A stretch of DNA of 64,000 nucleotides from Chrysogorgia sp. JL179-B06 (Eukaryota; Cnidaria; Anthozoa; Scleralcyonacea; Chrysogorgiidae), in the NCBI GenBank assembly GCA_035772405.1, contig JAYKKM010000224.1, positions 1 to 64,000 on the forward strand, in the 5' to 3' direction. The first letter of the stretch is position 1, and each line of letters begins with the position of its first letter. Below are positions 12,393 to 21,353 of the stretch, in pieces. The position numbers and the translations under genes were made by a program. The notes beneath the pieces are model-generated. The model searched no databases. It was given only the letters and a program-made list of their open reading frames with translations, and was not told where the DNA came from.

Positions 12393-12481
12393 TGCTCCTG
12401 CAGGGGCTCCTACCCTCGACCTTCGCATTTCCCAGATACTGTCTATAAGTACGACGCGTTAACCAACTGAGCTACAGGAGC
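12393..12481 (-). pseudogene. tRNA-Ile(UAU) relic, unit 15
   Basis: T-loop TAGGAGC; the anticodon is still UAU with a 15-nt intron. Confidence 0.74.
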
Positions 12482-12991
12482 AACTGGAAAAAACTCTGTT
12501 AAAGAGGTATTCAAAGTAAATACCGCGAGTTTAAATAAGAAATTGTAGTTTTTTCCGAGAAATATAATTATTTTTTAATCTTCTTCAACGAAATACGAGA
12601 AAAAAAATCATAAAGTTTGCATTTTAATTTGAAAAAAAATCAATCTCAAATTTAGTTTATATAGCAATAAAATTTTCATATTGGAAATAATGTTAATATC
12701 CCATATCTTACAAACAAAAAGGTTGTTAGCACGAAAATATTTCGATTGATTGAAGTCCTGTTTGGGCCCTCAACGATTATGTACTATGCTAAACTCCTAT
12801 CTCTACAGAAACAATATTATTCCTTTCTGGAAAGAAAATTTGGATAATTTATTTTTAGAAACTTATTTTTAATAAAATTTCCTACATGGTGCGCTTAATT
12901 AAATTAATTTGAAGAACGCATATATATATATGTATACCTGTAGACAGTATTACAAAATAATAGGATTTCCGACAAAAATTGTAACTAACAT

Positions 12992-13063
12992 TAGAAGGAA
13001 ATGGTTTCGATCCATCGACCTCTGGGTTATGGGCCCAGCACGCTTCCACTGCGCCACCCTGCT
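12992..13063 (-). tRNA. tRNA-iMet(CAU), unit 16
   Basis: One acceptor mismatch (3' strand CCTTCT instead of CCTGCT); otherwise consensus. Confidence 0.78.
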
Positions 13064-13303
13064 GACGTTGCAATCAACATGGAAAATAGAATTAATGTCC
13101 ATCGATAGCCTATGTTAGATCGTATGCGAGAACGGATTCAGGACAATACTAACAAATTCATGAGTGTTTAAACTAAAAATAAATTTTAATGTGAATATAT
13201 ATAGAATTTTATTGGTAACAGTATCAAACATTAGACTATTTTTAAAATGTAAAATATGCTATAAATATTAATTACTTCAAAAATATTTTTACGAAAAACT
13301 GAG

Positions 13304-13365
13304 TGCTCCTGGTGGGGCTCTTACCCTCGACCTTCGCATTTCCCAGATATGTCTATAAGTACGAC
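13304..13365 (-). pseudogene. tRNA-Ile relic, 3' part, cut by Polinton insertion
   Basis: Acceptor 3' strand, degenerate T-arm, intron and anticodon. The gene is broken in the anticodon arm at TACGAC; its 5' part resumes at 19,487. Confidence 0.85.
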
Positions 13366-14967
13366 AGTAGTGATACCCCCCATCGGGAGACCAAAGGGAT
13401 GCCGCCTCATTAGATATTCAACTTATTATTTATGCATACGTCATCATTCTCAGGCTCCTTTAGGACCCTCTAACCCTAATCATTAGTATTCAGATTACGT
13501 CATCGTTCTCAGGCTCCTTTGGGACCCTCTAACCCTAATCATTAGTATTCAGATTACGTCATCGTTCTCAGGCTCCTTTGGGACCCTCTAACCCTAATCA
13601 TTAGTATTCAGATTACGTCATCGTTCTCAGGTTCCTTTGGGATCCTCTAACCCTAATTCATTAGTATTCAGATTACGTCATTTCAGAATGCTTAACCCTA
13701 GCTCATGTACCAGTAGGACCCCTAACCCTAGCTTTTATCCAACCCCCTGGTATTTATACGTCACGTCCGATTAGCCGCCGACTCCTTCCGAACTTGATTT
13801 CCGAAGGCATTACGTCATTATCAAAAGGTAGCTCTTATTGCTTTTAATAATATAAGAAACGCCTTTGTAATTTCACCTCGCTACGGCAATGTGAATGTGG
13901 GACAGTAGGCAGCCCGAGAGCAGCGCATGCGCACGATCGAACAGAGTAACGAAGAAGCATCTTATACAGTACTTTCATACTAGCGCGTGTCTCGACCGAT
14001 ATTTTCCGATTTGCGATTCACTAATCTCTGCGAGAATTAATCATTAGCTTCGGTAAGGTTTATTTGGCTGAGTCAGACCATTCGAGAAACTGTGAGAAGA
14101 ATGATCAGGGATCTTAAACGTATAGATCTTTCAATATATCCTAAGAAATAGTCCGAGAAGCCGTAAGAAGAACGATCGAAGATTTCAAACACAGAAAAAT
14201 AGTAAAAACAATATATCGATTTGGTTTATGTGGCTGACTTTGTTTATTTGGCTGAGTCAGACCATTCGAGAAACTGTGAGAAGAATGATCAGGGAACTTA
14301 AACGTATAGATCTTTCAATATATCCTAAGAAATAGTCCGAGAAGCCGTAAGAAGAACGATCGAAGATTTCAAACACAGAAAAATAGTAAAAACAATATAT
14401 CGATTTGGTTTATGTGGCTGACTTTATTTATGTTGTCATGCATTTTGTTGCTAAGACTGATACATTTGAATAATTTTGACTAGAGCACATGTTACAGACA
14501 AAGGAAACGGTCATTAAGAGGTCGTTAATGTCACAACTCATAATTATTTGGAATATTTAATGAAACAAACTAGAGAAGGCCAAACTAAATAAAATATTGT
14601 AACGCCTTGCCGTGGAGTTTAACCTCGCTTTTTTCGGTGCTTAAGGGGGGAAAAAGTATTGCCAAGTGTGGAACTCGAACGCATGAATTACAAAATAAGG
14701 TTTCTTGGCAGAAAAAGTATAATTGAACGGCTTTACATCATAGAGAACGACCGAGTGAGGAGTTGGAACGATGATATAAAGCGGACTAACTAAACTTAAC
14801 AGCTTGAATAAATTTGTCCACCTGCTCATAGATAAAAGCGTGGGAGCCATTAAGCGTAATTAAAGGTTACATGCAATTCCACAGACAAAAGAGGGCACAC
14901 ATATTTCGATAAACACATCAAATAAATAGTATACAATATTGAGTTTATGAGATTTTTATTTCAAGTT
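13366..14967 (+). repeat. Left terminal inverted repeat of the Polinton-like element
   Basis: Matches 17,906-19,486 in inverted orientation. It holds a 58-60-bp tandem repeat containing CCCTAA (13,437-13,690, about four copies against three on the right), and a roughly 180-bp direct duplication at 14,060-14,430. The only ORF (14,641-14,850) is mirrored in the other arm and has no recognisable domain. Confidence 0.85.
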
Positions 14968-14974
14968 ATAAATA

Positions 14975-15424
14975 CTAATAAGGCCTACTTCTAAGGGAAT
15001 ATTTAGGCGTTTTAATTTTAAAAGTTTTTCGATATTCTTCCTGGTCTTCAGGCGTTAATGTTGCCACATTTTGTTCTGTCATCGGTAAATATTTTGATCT
15101 AGTCATCGATAGATGGTGTTCATATTCACCTCTTTCTTCAGGGGTCATCCTTGCTAAATCGCTCTTTTTCCAATCGGAAGAACTTTCCCAATTATTAAAG
15201 AAGTTTCGTTTAAGCTTTGGTTGTTCTGTCGAAACTGTAGTTGGTGGTGTCAAAAAATAGTGTTTAGGTGTAGTAGGAACCTGGTGAGGATCGGACGGGA
15301 GGTATTCTGTAGAATCATATTGCGTTGGAGTCTTTGGGATATTGCTTTCAGTTTGAAGATTATTTTGAACTGGAACATTGTCGTGGAGTTGATTTTGGAA
15401 GGACAGAAAACGTTTTAAGCTCAT
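14975..15424 (-). CDS. Hypothetical 149-aa protein of Polinton-like element
   Basis: No family recognised. The N-terminal half is rich in Pro, Thr, Gln and Asn; the second half has two similar motifs, MTPEERGEYEHHL and LTPEDQEEYRKTF, suggesting a short internal repeat. It overlaps the end of the ATPase frame by about 65 bp, so it could be the frame-shifted C-terminal extension of that protein rather than a separate gene. The stop lies just inside the left inverted repeat boundary. Confidence 0.4.
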   Translation of the reverse strand: MSLKRFLSFQNQLHDNVPVQNNLQTESNIPKTPTQYDSTEYLPSDPHQVPTTPKHYFLTPPTTVSTEQPKLKRNFFNNWESSSDWKKSDLARMTPEERGEYEHHLSMTRSKYLPMTEQNVATLTPEDQEEYRKTFKIKTPKYSLRSRPY

Positions 15425-16154
15425 TAGAGTAGAGTATATTCTTCACATCTGGTGTTAACTGAGGCGTCTGTATAATATTATGCATCTGTTCACCCGAGTT
15501 GTACATAGCGTTGAGGATGGGCGATTGTTGATACGATAGCTTTCGAATATAACGGTTTAGGTTTTGTTGGTCAGCGGTATTTTCGTAGGGCATCACGTTC
15601 GATTTCAGTTGATATTGGTCAACGGTGATAGGTGGTTGTTCATATGACCGCTTTCGAATATAATGGTCCATGTCTAGTTGACCAGTGGTATTTTCATCTG
15701 GTAGCACATTCGTTTTTAATCGATGTTGATCATCGGTAGTCGGTTTTAGATCAAGCATGAGATATCCGTGTGGACGCTTTGTCGCTTCCTCGTAACTTTT
15801 CATAAACTCTTGAACATGGCCAGGGTTAACTTGTCGTGCTAAGACTGAGATTTGTTGCTTGTCCCGTGGAGATTTGAACAGTACGATATAGTGGGCGTTG
15901 AGGCTGATATTTCTGGTTTCTTTGCCTTGATGAAATATATTTTGAACAATATAGATCACAGACAGATCCCGATGATGACTTCCTTTTGTGAATAAATCGG
16001 CAATACGTTTATCGTCCCCTGACTGAGCCATAAGATCGTCGAGAACGATGAGGCTGCGTTCAGAGACATCTAAGAAGTTCTTTTCGGCAATGTCGTCATG
16101 TATTCCTTCATTGAGTTCAATGCCTTGAAAATGCCTGAAAAGTTCTTTCCGCAT
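15360..16154 (-). pseudogene. Packaging ATPase fragment (A32/FtsK-HerA type), N-terminus lost
   Basis: 264 residues. The segment SLIVLDDLMAQSGDD (about residues 34-48) is a Walker B motif of the poxvirus A32-like genome-packaging ATPases found in Polintons. It is followed by the usual HRDLSVIYIVQNIFHQGK and HYIVLFKSPRDKQQISVLARQ blocks. The Walker A half is missing: homology begins near HFQGIELNEG. Upstream a different frame reads a C2H2-like start (CDICGKNF), then a 500-bp hexanucleotide tract. The C-terminus carries two diverged copies of a unit containing DHYIRKRSYEQPP and NRYIRKLSYQQSP. Without Walker A it cannot bind ATP normally. Confidence 0.75.
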
Positions 16155-16224
16155 ATATCACAGGCAAATGACATGTTCACTCGGTGAAGACTAGAAGCCA
16201 AATGATGTTTCTCAGGAATGTTCT

Positions 16225-16740
16225 ATGAATTTATCCTTATCCTTATCCTTATCCTTATCTTTATCTTTATCTTTATCTTTATCCTTATGGCCTTATCCTT
16301 ATTTTTATCCTTATGGCCTTATCCTTATCTTTATCTGTATCCTTATCCTTATCCTATATAGCTTATCCTTATCCTATATAGCTTATCCTTATCCTTATCT
16401 TTATCTTTATCCTTATCCTTATCCTTATCCTTATCCTTATCCTTATCCTTATCCTTATCCTTATCCTTATCCTTATCCTTATCCTTATCCTTATCCTTAT
16501 CCTTATCCTTATCTTTATCTTTATCTTTATCTTTATCTTTATCTTTATCTTTATCTTTATCTTTATCTTTATCTTTATCTTTATCTTTATCTTTATCCTT
16601 ATCTTTATCTTTATCTTTATCCTTATCTTTATCTTTATCTTTATCCTTATCTTTATCTTTATCTTTATCTTTATCTTTATCTTTATCTTTATCTTTATCT
16701 TTATCTTTATCTTTATCTTTATCCTTATGTCCTTATGTTA
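16225..16740 (+). repeat. (CCTTAT/CTTTAT)n hexanucleotide tract
   Basis: About 500 bp of pyrimidine-rich hexamers in blocks of CCTTAT and CTTTAT. It lies where the missing 5' half of the ATPase would be. The open frame across it (Tyr-Pro/Tyr-Leu repeats) is a by-product. Confidence 0.95.
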
Positions 16741-16829
16741 TCTTGCCATGAGTAAATGAGTAAAGAGTAATATAGAAGGTGTACTTCAGGGGGTGACCTC
16801 GTCATTTATACGTTGGCTATCGTACAGAG

Positions 16830-17147
16830 ATGTTTAACAAGAAGCAGAGAGCTTTTCTTCGACATTACTGTTTGTCGAATTCTGGAGAACAACAGGCGCT
16901 TCTTGAGAGAGCTACCCCCGAACAAGTTAAGTGTATACATGACTGTATCCATAATGTTTGCAAAATGAAATACGAATTACCTCGGGAAACGATCGAAAAA
17001 GTGAGACCGTACGAAAACGACATAAGTACTTTAGTTGACCCCGGAAGAAGTTTCATGAGAAAGAAACAAATACTGGACCAGCGTGGAGGAGGATTTCTCG
17101 GTCTGTTACTTGGTCCAGTTTTAGAAGGACTTGCAGAATTAGTATAA
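16830..17147 (+). CDS. Small Polinton protein with Gly-rich hydrophobic tail
   Basis: 105 aa. The N-terminal helical part (FLRHYCLSNSGEQQALLERA) resembles small ORFs that recur next to Polinton/adintovirus genes in invertebrate genomes. The C-terminus RGGGFLGLLLGPVLEGL is a glycine-led hydrophobic helix after a basic stretch, comparable in layout to the adenovirus pX-like proteins reported for such elements. The assignment is from remembered family layout. It has its own ATG and an intact frame, lies 37 bp before the next ORF on the same strand, and probably shares its transcript. Confidence 0.6.
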   Translation: MFNKKQRAFLRHYCLSNSGEQQALLERATPEQVKCIHDCIHNVCKMKYELPRETIEKVRPYENDISTLVDPGRSFMRKKQILDQRGGGFLGLLLGPVLEGLAELV

Positions 17148-17184
17148 AAGAAATCAGTTCATTGTACTAGAGTCAGTCGAAGTC

Positions 17185-17895
17185 ATGGACACCAGCGAAG
17201 AAACATCTCCCTTTTACAATGATCAACGCATTCGACATGTACTATCCCATTTTAACAACAATGTTGAAAAGGCTTCAAATCTTCTCCACAGTTTGCTTAT
17301 ATCACATGACATTTTGATATGGAATGCTCAACGGGAAATCGTTTACAATGGTAGAGTTATACCGAACACAAATATTGTCAATCTGATCGAATATTGTGTA
17401 TCCGAATACGATACCGACATTCCCAAACCGCCTGGCCTAAACGTTTTCGTGAGAGGGCTTGCAGAAGTCAAAGTCAATAAGAATCTCATTGAAAATCCTG
17501 AAGTACTTGCATTACTAGCACGCGAAGGAACAGAAGATACAGATTCGGAATATGAAAGCAGCGAAGAGAGAAGCGCCGCGGAGAACTCCGAAGATGACGA
17601 GGAAGAAGACGAGGAAGAAGAAGAAGAGGAAGAAACAATCTCGCAAGATGACATTGATAAAGATGAGAGTCGATACATTTGTAATTACTGTGAAAGCAAG
17701 ATGACTGGTGTACATTTAGCTATATGCCCCAAATGTTTATGGCAAGACTTTTACAACAATATTCATCAATGTAAATTATGTGGCTTAGCATCACCTTTGA
17801 CTATATCACACAATATTGTTTTTTGTACTGCATGTCCGTATACTATTGTAACAGATGGCACTGGAGATAATATTATGATTGAGCTTAAATCATAA
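17185..17895 (+). CDS. Acidic protein with C-terminal zinc ribbons
   Basis: 236 aa, intact. Residues 40-105 include WNAQREIVYNGRVIP and NTNIVNLIEY, a block I associate with other Polinton ORFs. Residues 115-160 are almost purely Asp/Glu/Ser with a run of Glu. The C-terminus has four CxxC pairs (C166/169, C181/184, C196/199, C214/217), enough for two zinc sites. Function unknown; the acidic linker plus zinc ribbons would suit a DNA- or protein-binding regulator. The stop is about 11 bp before the right inverted repeat, and AATAAA-like sequence follows inside the repeat. Confidence 0.6.
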   Translation: MDTSEETSPFYNDQRIRHVLSHFNNNVEKASNLLHSLLISHDILIWNAQREIVYNGRVIPNTNIVNLIEYCVSEYDTDIPKPPGLNVFVRGLAEVKVNKNLIENPEVLALLAREGTEDTDSEYESSEERSAAENSEDDEEEDEEEEEEEETISQDDIDKDESRYICNYCESKMTGVHLAICPKCLWQDFYNNIHQCKLCGLASPLTISHNIVFCTACPYTIVTDGTGDNIMIELKS

Positions 17896-17905
17896 CCACT
17901 ATTTG

Positions 17906-19486
17906 TAACTTGAAATAAAAATCTCATAAACTCAATATTGTATACTATTTATTTGATGTGTTTATCGAAATATGTGTGCCCTCTTTTGTCTGTGGAATTG
18001 CATGTAACCTTTAATTACGCTTAATGGCTCCCACGCTTTTATCTATGAGCAGGTGGACAAATTTATTCAAGCTGTTAAGTTTAGTTAGTCCGCTTTATAT
18101 CATCGTTCCAACTCCTCACTCGGTCGTTCTCTATGATGTAAAGCCGTTCAATTATACTTTTTCTGCCAAGAAACCTTATTTTGTAATTCATGCGTTCGAG
18201 TTCCACACTTGGCAATACTTTTTCCCCCTTAAGCACCGAAAAAAGCGAGGTTAAACTCCACGGCAAGGCGTTACAATATTTTATTTAGTTTGGCCTTCTC
18301 TAGTTTGTTTCATTAAATATTCCAAATAATTATGAGTTGTGACATTAACGACCTCTTAATGACCGTTTCCTTTGTCTGTAACATGTGCTCTAGTCAAAAT
18401 TATTCAAATGTATCAGTCTTAGCAACAAAATGCATGACAACATAAATAAAGTCAGCCACATAAACCAAATCGATATACTGTTTTTACTATTTTTCTGTGT
18501 TTGAAATCTTCGATCGTTCTTCTTACGGCTTCTCGGACTATTTCTTAGGATATATTGAAAGATCTATACGTTTAAGTTCCCTGATCATTCTTCTCACAGT
18601 TTCTCGAATGGTCTGACTCAGCCAAATAAACAAAGTCAGCCACACAAACCAAATCGATATATTGTTTTTACTATTTTTCTGTGTTTGAAATCTTCGATCG
18701 TTCTTCTTACGGCTTCTCGGACTATTTCTTAGGATATATTGAAAGATCTATACGTTTAAGATCCCTGATCATTCTTCTCACAGTTTCTCGAATGGTCTGA
18801 CTCAGCCAAATAAACCTTACCGAAGCTAATGATTAATTCTCGCAGAGATTAGTGAATCGCAAATCGGAAAATATCGGTCGAGACACGCGCTAGTATGAAA
18901 GTACTGTATAAGATGCTTCTTCGTTACTCTGTTTAGTTCCAGATTATATTATTTAGCCAAGATCGATCGTGCGCATGCGCTGCTCTCGGGCTGCCTACTG
19001 TCCCACATTCACATTGCCGTAGCGAGGTGAAGTGTATAATTACAAAGGCGTTTCTTATATTATTAAAAGCAATAAGAGCTACCTTTTGATAATGACGTAA
19101 TGCCTTCGGAAATCAAGTTCGGAAGGAGTCGGCGGCTAATCGGACGTGACGTATGAATACCAGGGGGTTGGATAAAAGCTAGGGTTAGGGGTCCTACTGG
19201 TACATGAGCTAGGGTTAAGCATTCTGAAATGACGTAATCTGAATACTAATGAATTAGGGTTAGAGGATCCCAAAGGAGCCTGAGAACGATGACGTAATCT
19301 GAATACTAATGATTAGGGTTAGAGGGTCCCAAAGGAGCCTGAGAACGATGACGTAATCTGAATACTAATGATTAGGGTTAGAGGGTCCTAAAGGAGCCTG
19401 AGAATCATGACGTATGCATAAATAATAAGTTGAATATCTAATGAGGCGGCATCCCTTTGGTCTCCCGATGGGGGGGTATCACTACT
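17906..19486 (-). repeat. Right terminal inverted repeat of the Polinton-like element
   Basis: Mirror of 13,366-14,967. It differs by one fewer copy of the CCCTAA-containing repeat, a short insertion near 18,935-18,960 and scattered substitutions. Confidence 0.85.
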
Positions 19487-19492
19487 TACGAC

Positions 19493-19518
19493 GCGCTAAC
19501 CAACTGAGCTACAGGAGC
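19493..19518 (-). pseudogene. tRNA-Ile relic, 5' part after Polinton insertion
   Basis: Acceptor 5' strand and D arm of the unit 16 Ile copy, following the second TACGAC duplication. Confidence 0.85.
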
Positions 19519-20025
19519 AACTGGAAAATCTCTGTTAAAGAGGTATTCAAAGTAAATACCGCGAGCTTAAATAAGAAATTGTAGTTTTTTCCGAGAAATA
19601 TAATTATTTTTTATCTTCTTCAACGAAATACGAGATAAAAATCATAAAGTTTGCATTTTAATTTGAAAAAAAATCAATCTCAAATTTAGTTTATATAGCA
19701 ATAAAATGTTCGTATTGCAAATAATGTTAATATCCCATATCTTACAAACAAAAAGGTTGTTAGTACGAAAATATTTCGATTGATTGAAGTCCTGTTTGGG
19801 CCCTCAACGATTATGTACTATGCTAAACTCGTATCTCTACAGAAACAATATTATTCCTTTCTGGAAAGAAAATTTGGATAATTTATTTTTAGAAACTTAT
19901 TTTTAATAACATTTCCTACATGGTGCGCTTAATTAAATTAATTTGAAGAACGCATATATATATATGTATACCTGTAGACAATATTACAAAATAATAGGAT
20001 TTCCGAAAAAAATTGTAACTAACAT

Positions 20026-20097
20026 TAGCAGGAAATGGTTTCGATCCATCGACCTCTGGGTTATGGGCCCAGCACGCTTCCACTGCGCCACCCTGCT
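20026..20097 (-). tRNA. tRNA-iMet(CAU), unit 17
   Basis: Consensus copy; its unit is nearly identical to unit 18. Confidence 0.92.
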
Positions 20098-20339
20098 GAC
20101 GTTGCAATCAACATGGAAAATAGAATTAATGTCCATCGATAGCCTATGTTAGATCGTATGCGAGAACGGATTCAGGACAATACTAACAAATTCATGAGTG
20201 TTTAAACTAAAATTAAATTTTAATGTGAATATATATAGAATTTTATTGGTAACAGTATCAAACATTCGACTATTTTTTTAAAATGTAAAATATGCTATAA
20301 ATATTAATTACTTCAAAAATATTTTTATGAAAAACTGAG

Positions 20340-20427
20340 TGCTCCTGGTGGGGCTCTTACCCTCGACCTTCGTATTTCCCAGATATGTCTATAAGTACGA
20401 CGCGCTAACCAACTGAGCTACAGGAGC
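20340..20427 (-). pseudogene. tRNA-Ile(UAU) relic, unit 17
   Basis: T-loop A-A replacement, with an additional change beside the intron. Confidence 0.75.
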
Positions 20428-20934
20428 AACTGCAAAATCTCTGTTAAAGAGGTATTCAAAGTAAATACCGCGAGTTTAAATAAGAAATTGTAGTTTTTTC
20501 CGAGAAATATAATTATTTTTTATCTTCTTCAACGAAATACGAGATAAAAATCATAAAGTTTGCATTTTAATTTGAAAAAAAATCAATCTCAAATTTAGTT
20601 TATATAGCAATAAAATGTTCGTATTGCAAATAATGTTAATATCCCATATCTTACAAACAAAAAGGTTGTTAGTACGAAAATATTTCGATTGATTGAAGTC
20701 CTGTTTGGGCCCTCAACGATTATGTACTATGCTAAACTCGTATCTCTACAGAAACAATATTATTCCTTTCTGGAAAGAAAATTTGGATAATTTATTTTTA
20801 GAAACTTATTTTTAATAAAATTTCCTACATGGTGCGCTTAATTAAATTAATTTGAAGAACGCATATATATATATGTATACCTGTAGACAATATTACAAAA
20901 TAATAGGATTTCCGAAAAAAATTGTAACTAACAT

Positions 20935-21006
20935 TAGCAGGAAATGGTTTCGATCCATCGACCTCTGGGTTATGGGCCCAGCACGCTTCCACTGCGCCAC
21001 CCTGCT
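20935..21006 (-). tRNA. tRNA-iMet(CAU), unit 18
   Basis: Consensus copy, 909 bp from unit 17. Confidence 0.92.
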
Positions 21007-21246
21007 GACGTTGCAATCAACATGGAAAATAGAATTAATGTCCATCGATAGCCTATGTTAGATCGTATGCGAGAACGGATTCAGGACAATACTAACAAAT
21101 TCATGAGTGTTTAAACTAAAAATAAATTTTAATGTGAATATATATAGAATTTTATTGGTAACAGTATCAAACATTAGACTATGTTTAAAATGTAAAATAT
21201 GCTATAAATATTAATTACTTCAAAAATATTTTTACGAAAAACTGAG

Positions 21247-21334
21247 TGCTCCTGGTGGGGCTCTTACCCTCGACCTTCGCATTTCCCAGATATGCCTATA
21301 CGTACGACGCGCTAACCAACTGAGGTACAGGAGC
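21247..21334 (-). pseudogene. tRNA-Ile relic, unit 18
   Basis: Degenerate T-loop, U33 changed to G before the anticodon, and A-box change GTACCTC. A retrotransposon sits 19 bp upstream of its 5' end. Confidence 0.73.
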
Positions 21335-21353
21335 AACTGGAAAATCTCTGTTA

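Larger units (their letters stand above)
13366..19486. mobile_element. Miniature Polinton/Maverick-like element
   Basis: 6,121 bp flanked by a 6-bp duplication TACGAC (13,360-13,365 and 19,487-19,492). Termini are AGTAGTGATACCCCCC and its complement. Polintons are known for 6-bp duplications, ends starting with AG and long inverted repeats. The inverted repeats are about 1.6 kb each, leaving only about 2.9 kb internally. A packaging-ATPase fragment, a 105-aa glycine-tailed protein and a 236-aa zinc-ribbon protein remain. Protein-primed polymerase, retroviral-type integrase, protease and capsid genes, the usual family set, are absent. It is therefore best read as an internally deleted, non-autonomous copy. 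Confidence 0.85.

Noticed and set aside
14641..14850. 69-aa ORF in both Polinton arms (MAPTLLSMSRWTNL)
   Set aside because: Mirrored only because it lies in the inverted repeat; no domain, and the end differs between the arms.
16225..16755. 176-aa Tyr/Leu/Pro repeat ORF
   Set aside because: Pure by-product of the CCTTAT/CTTTAT hexamer tract.
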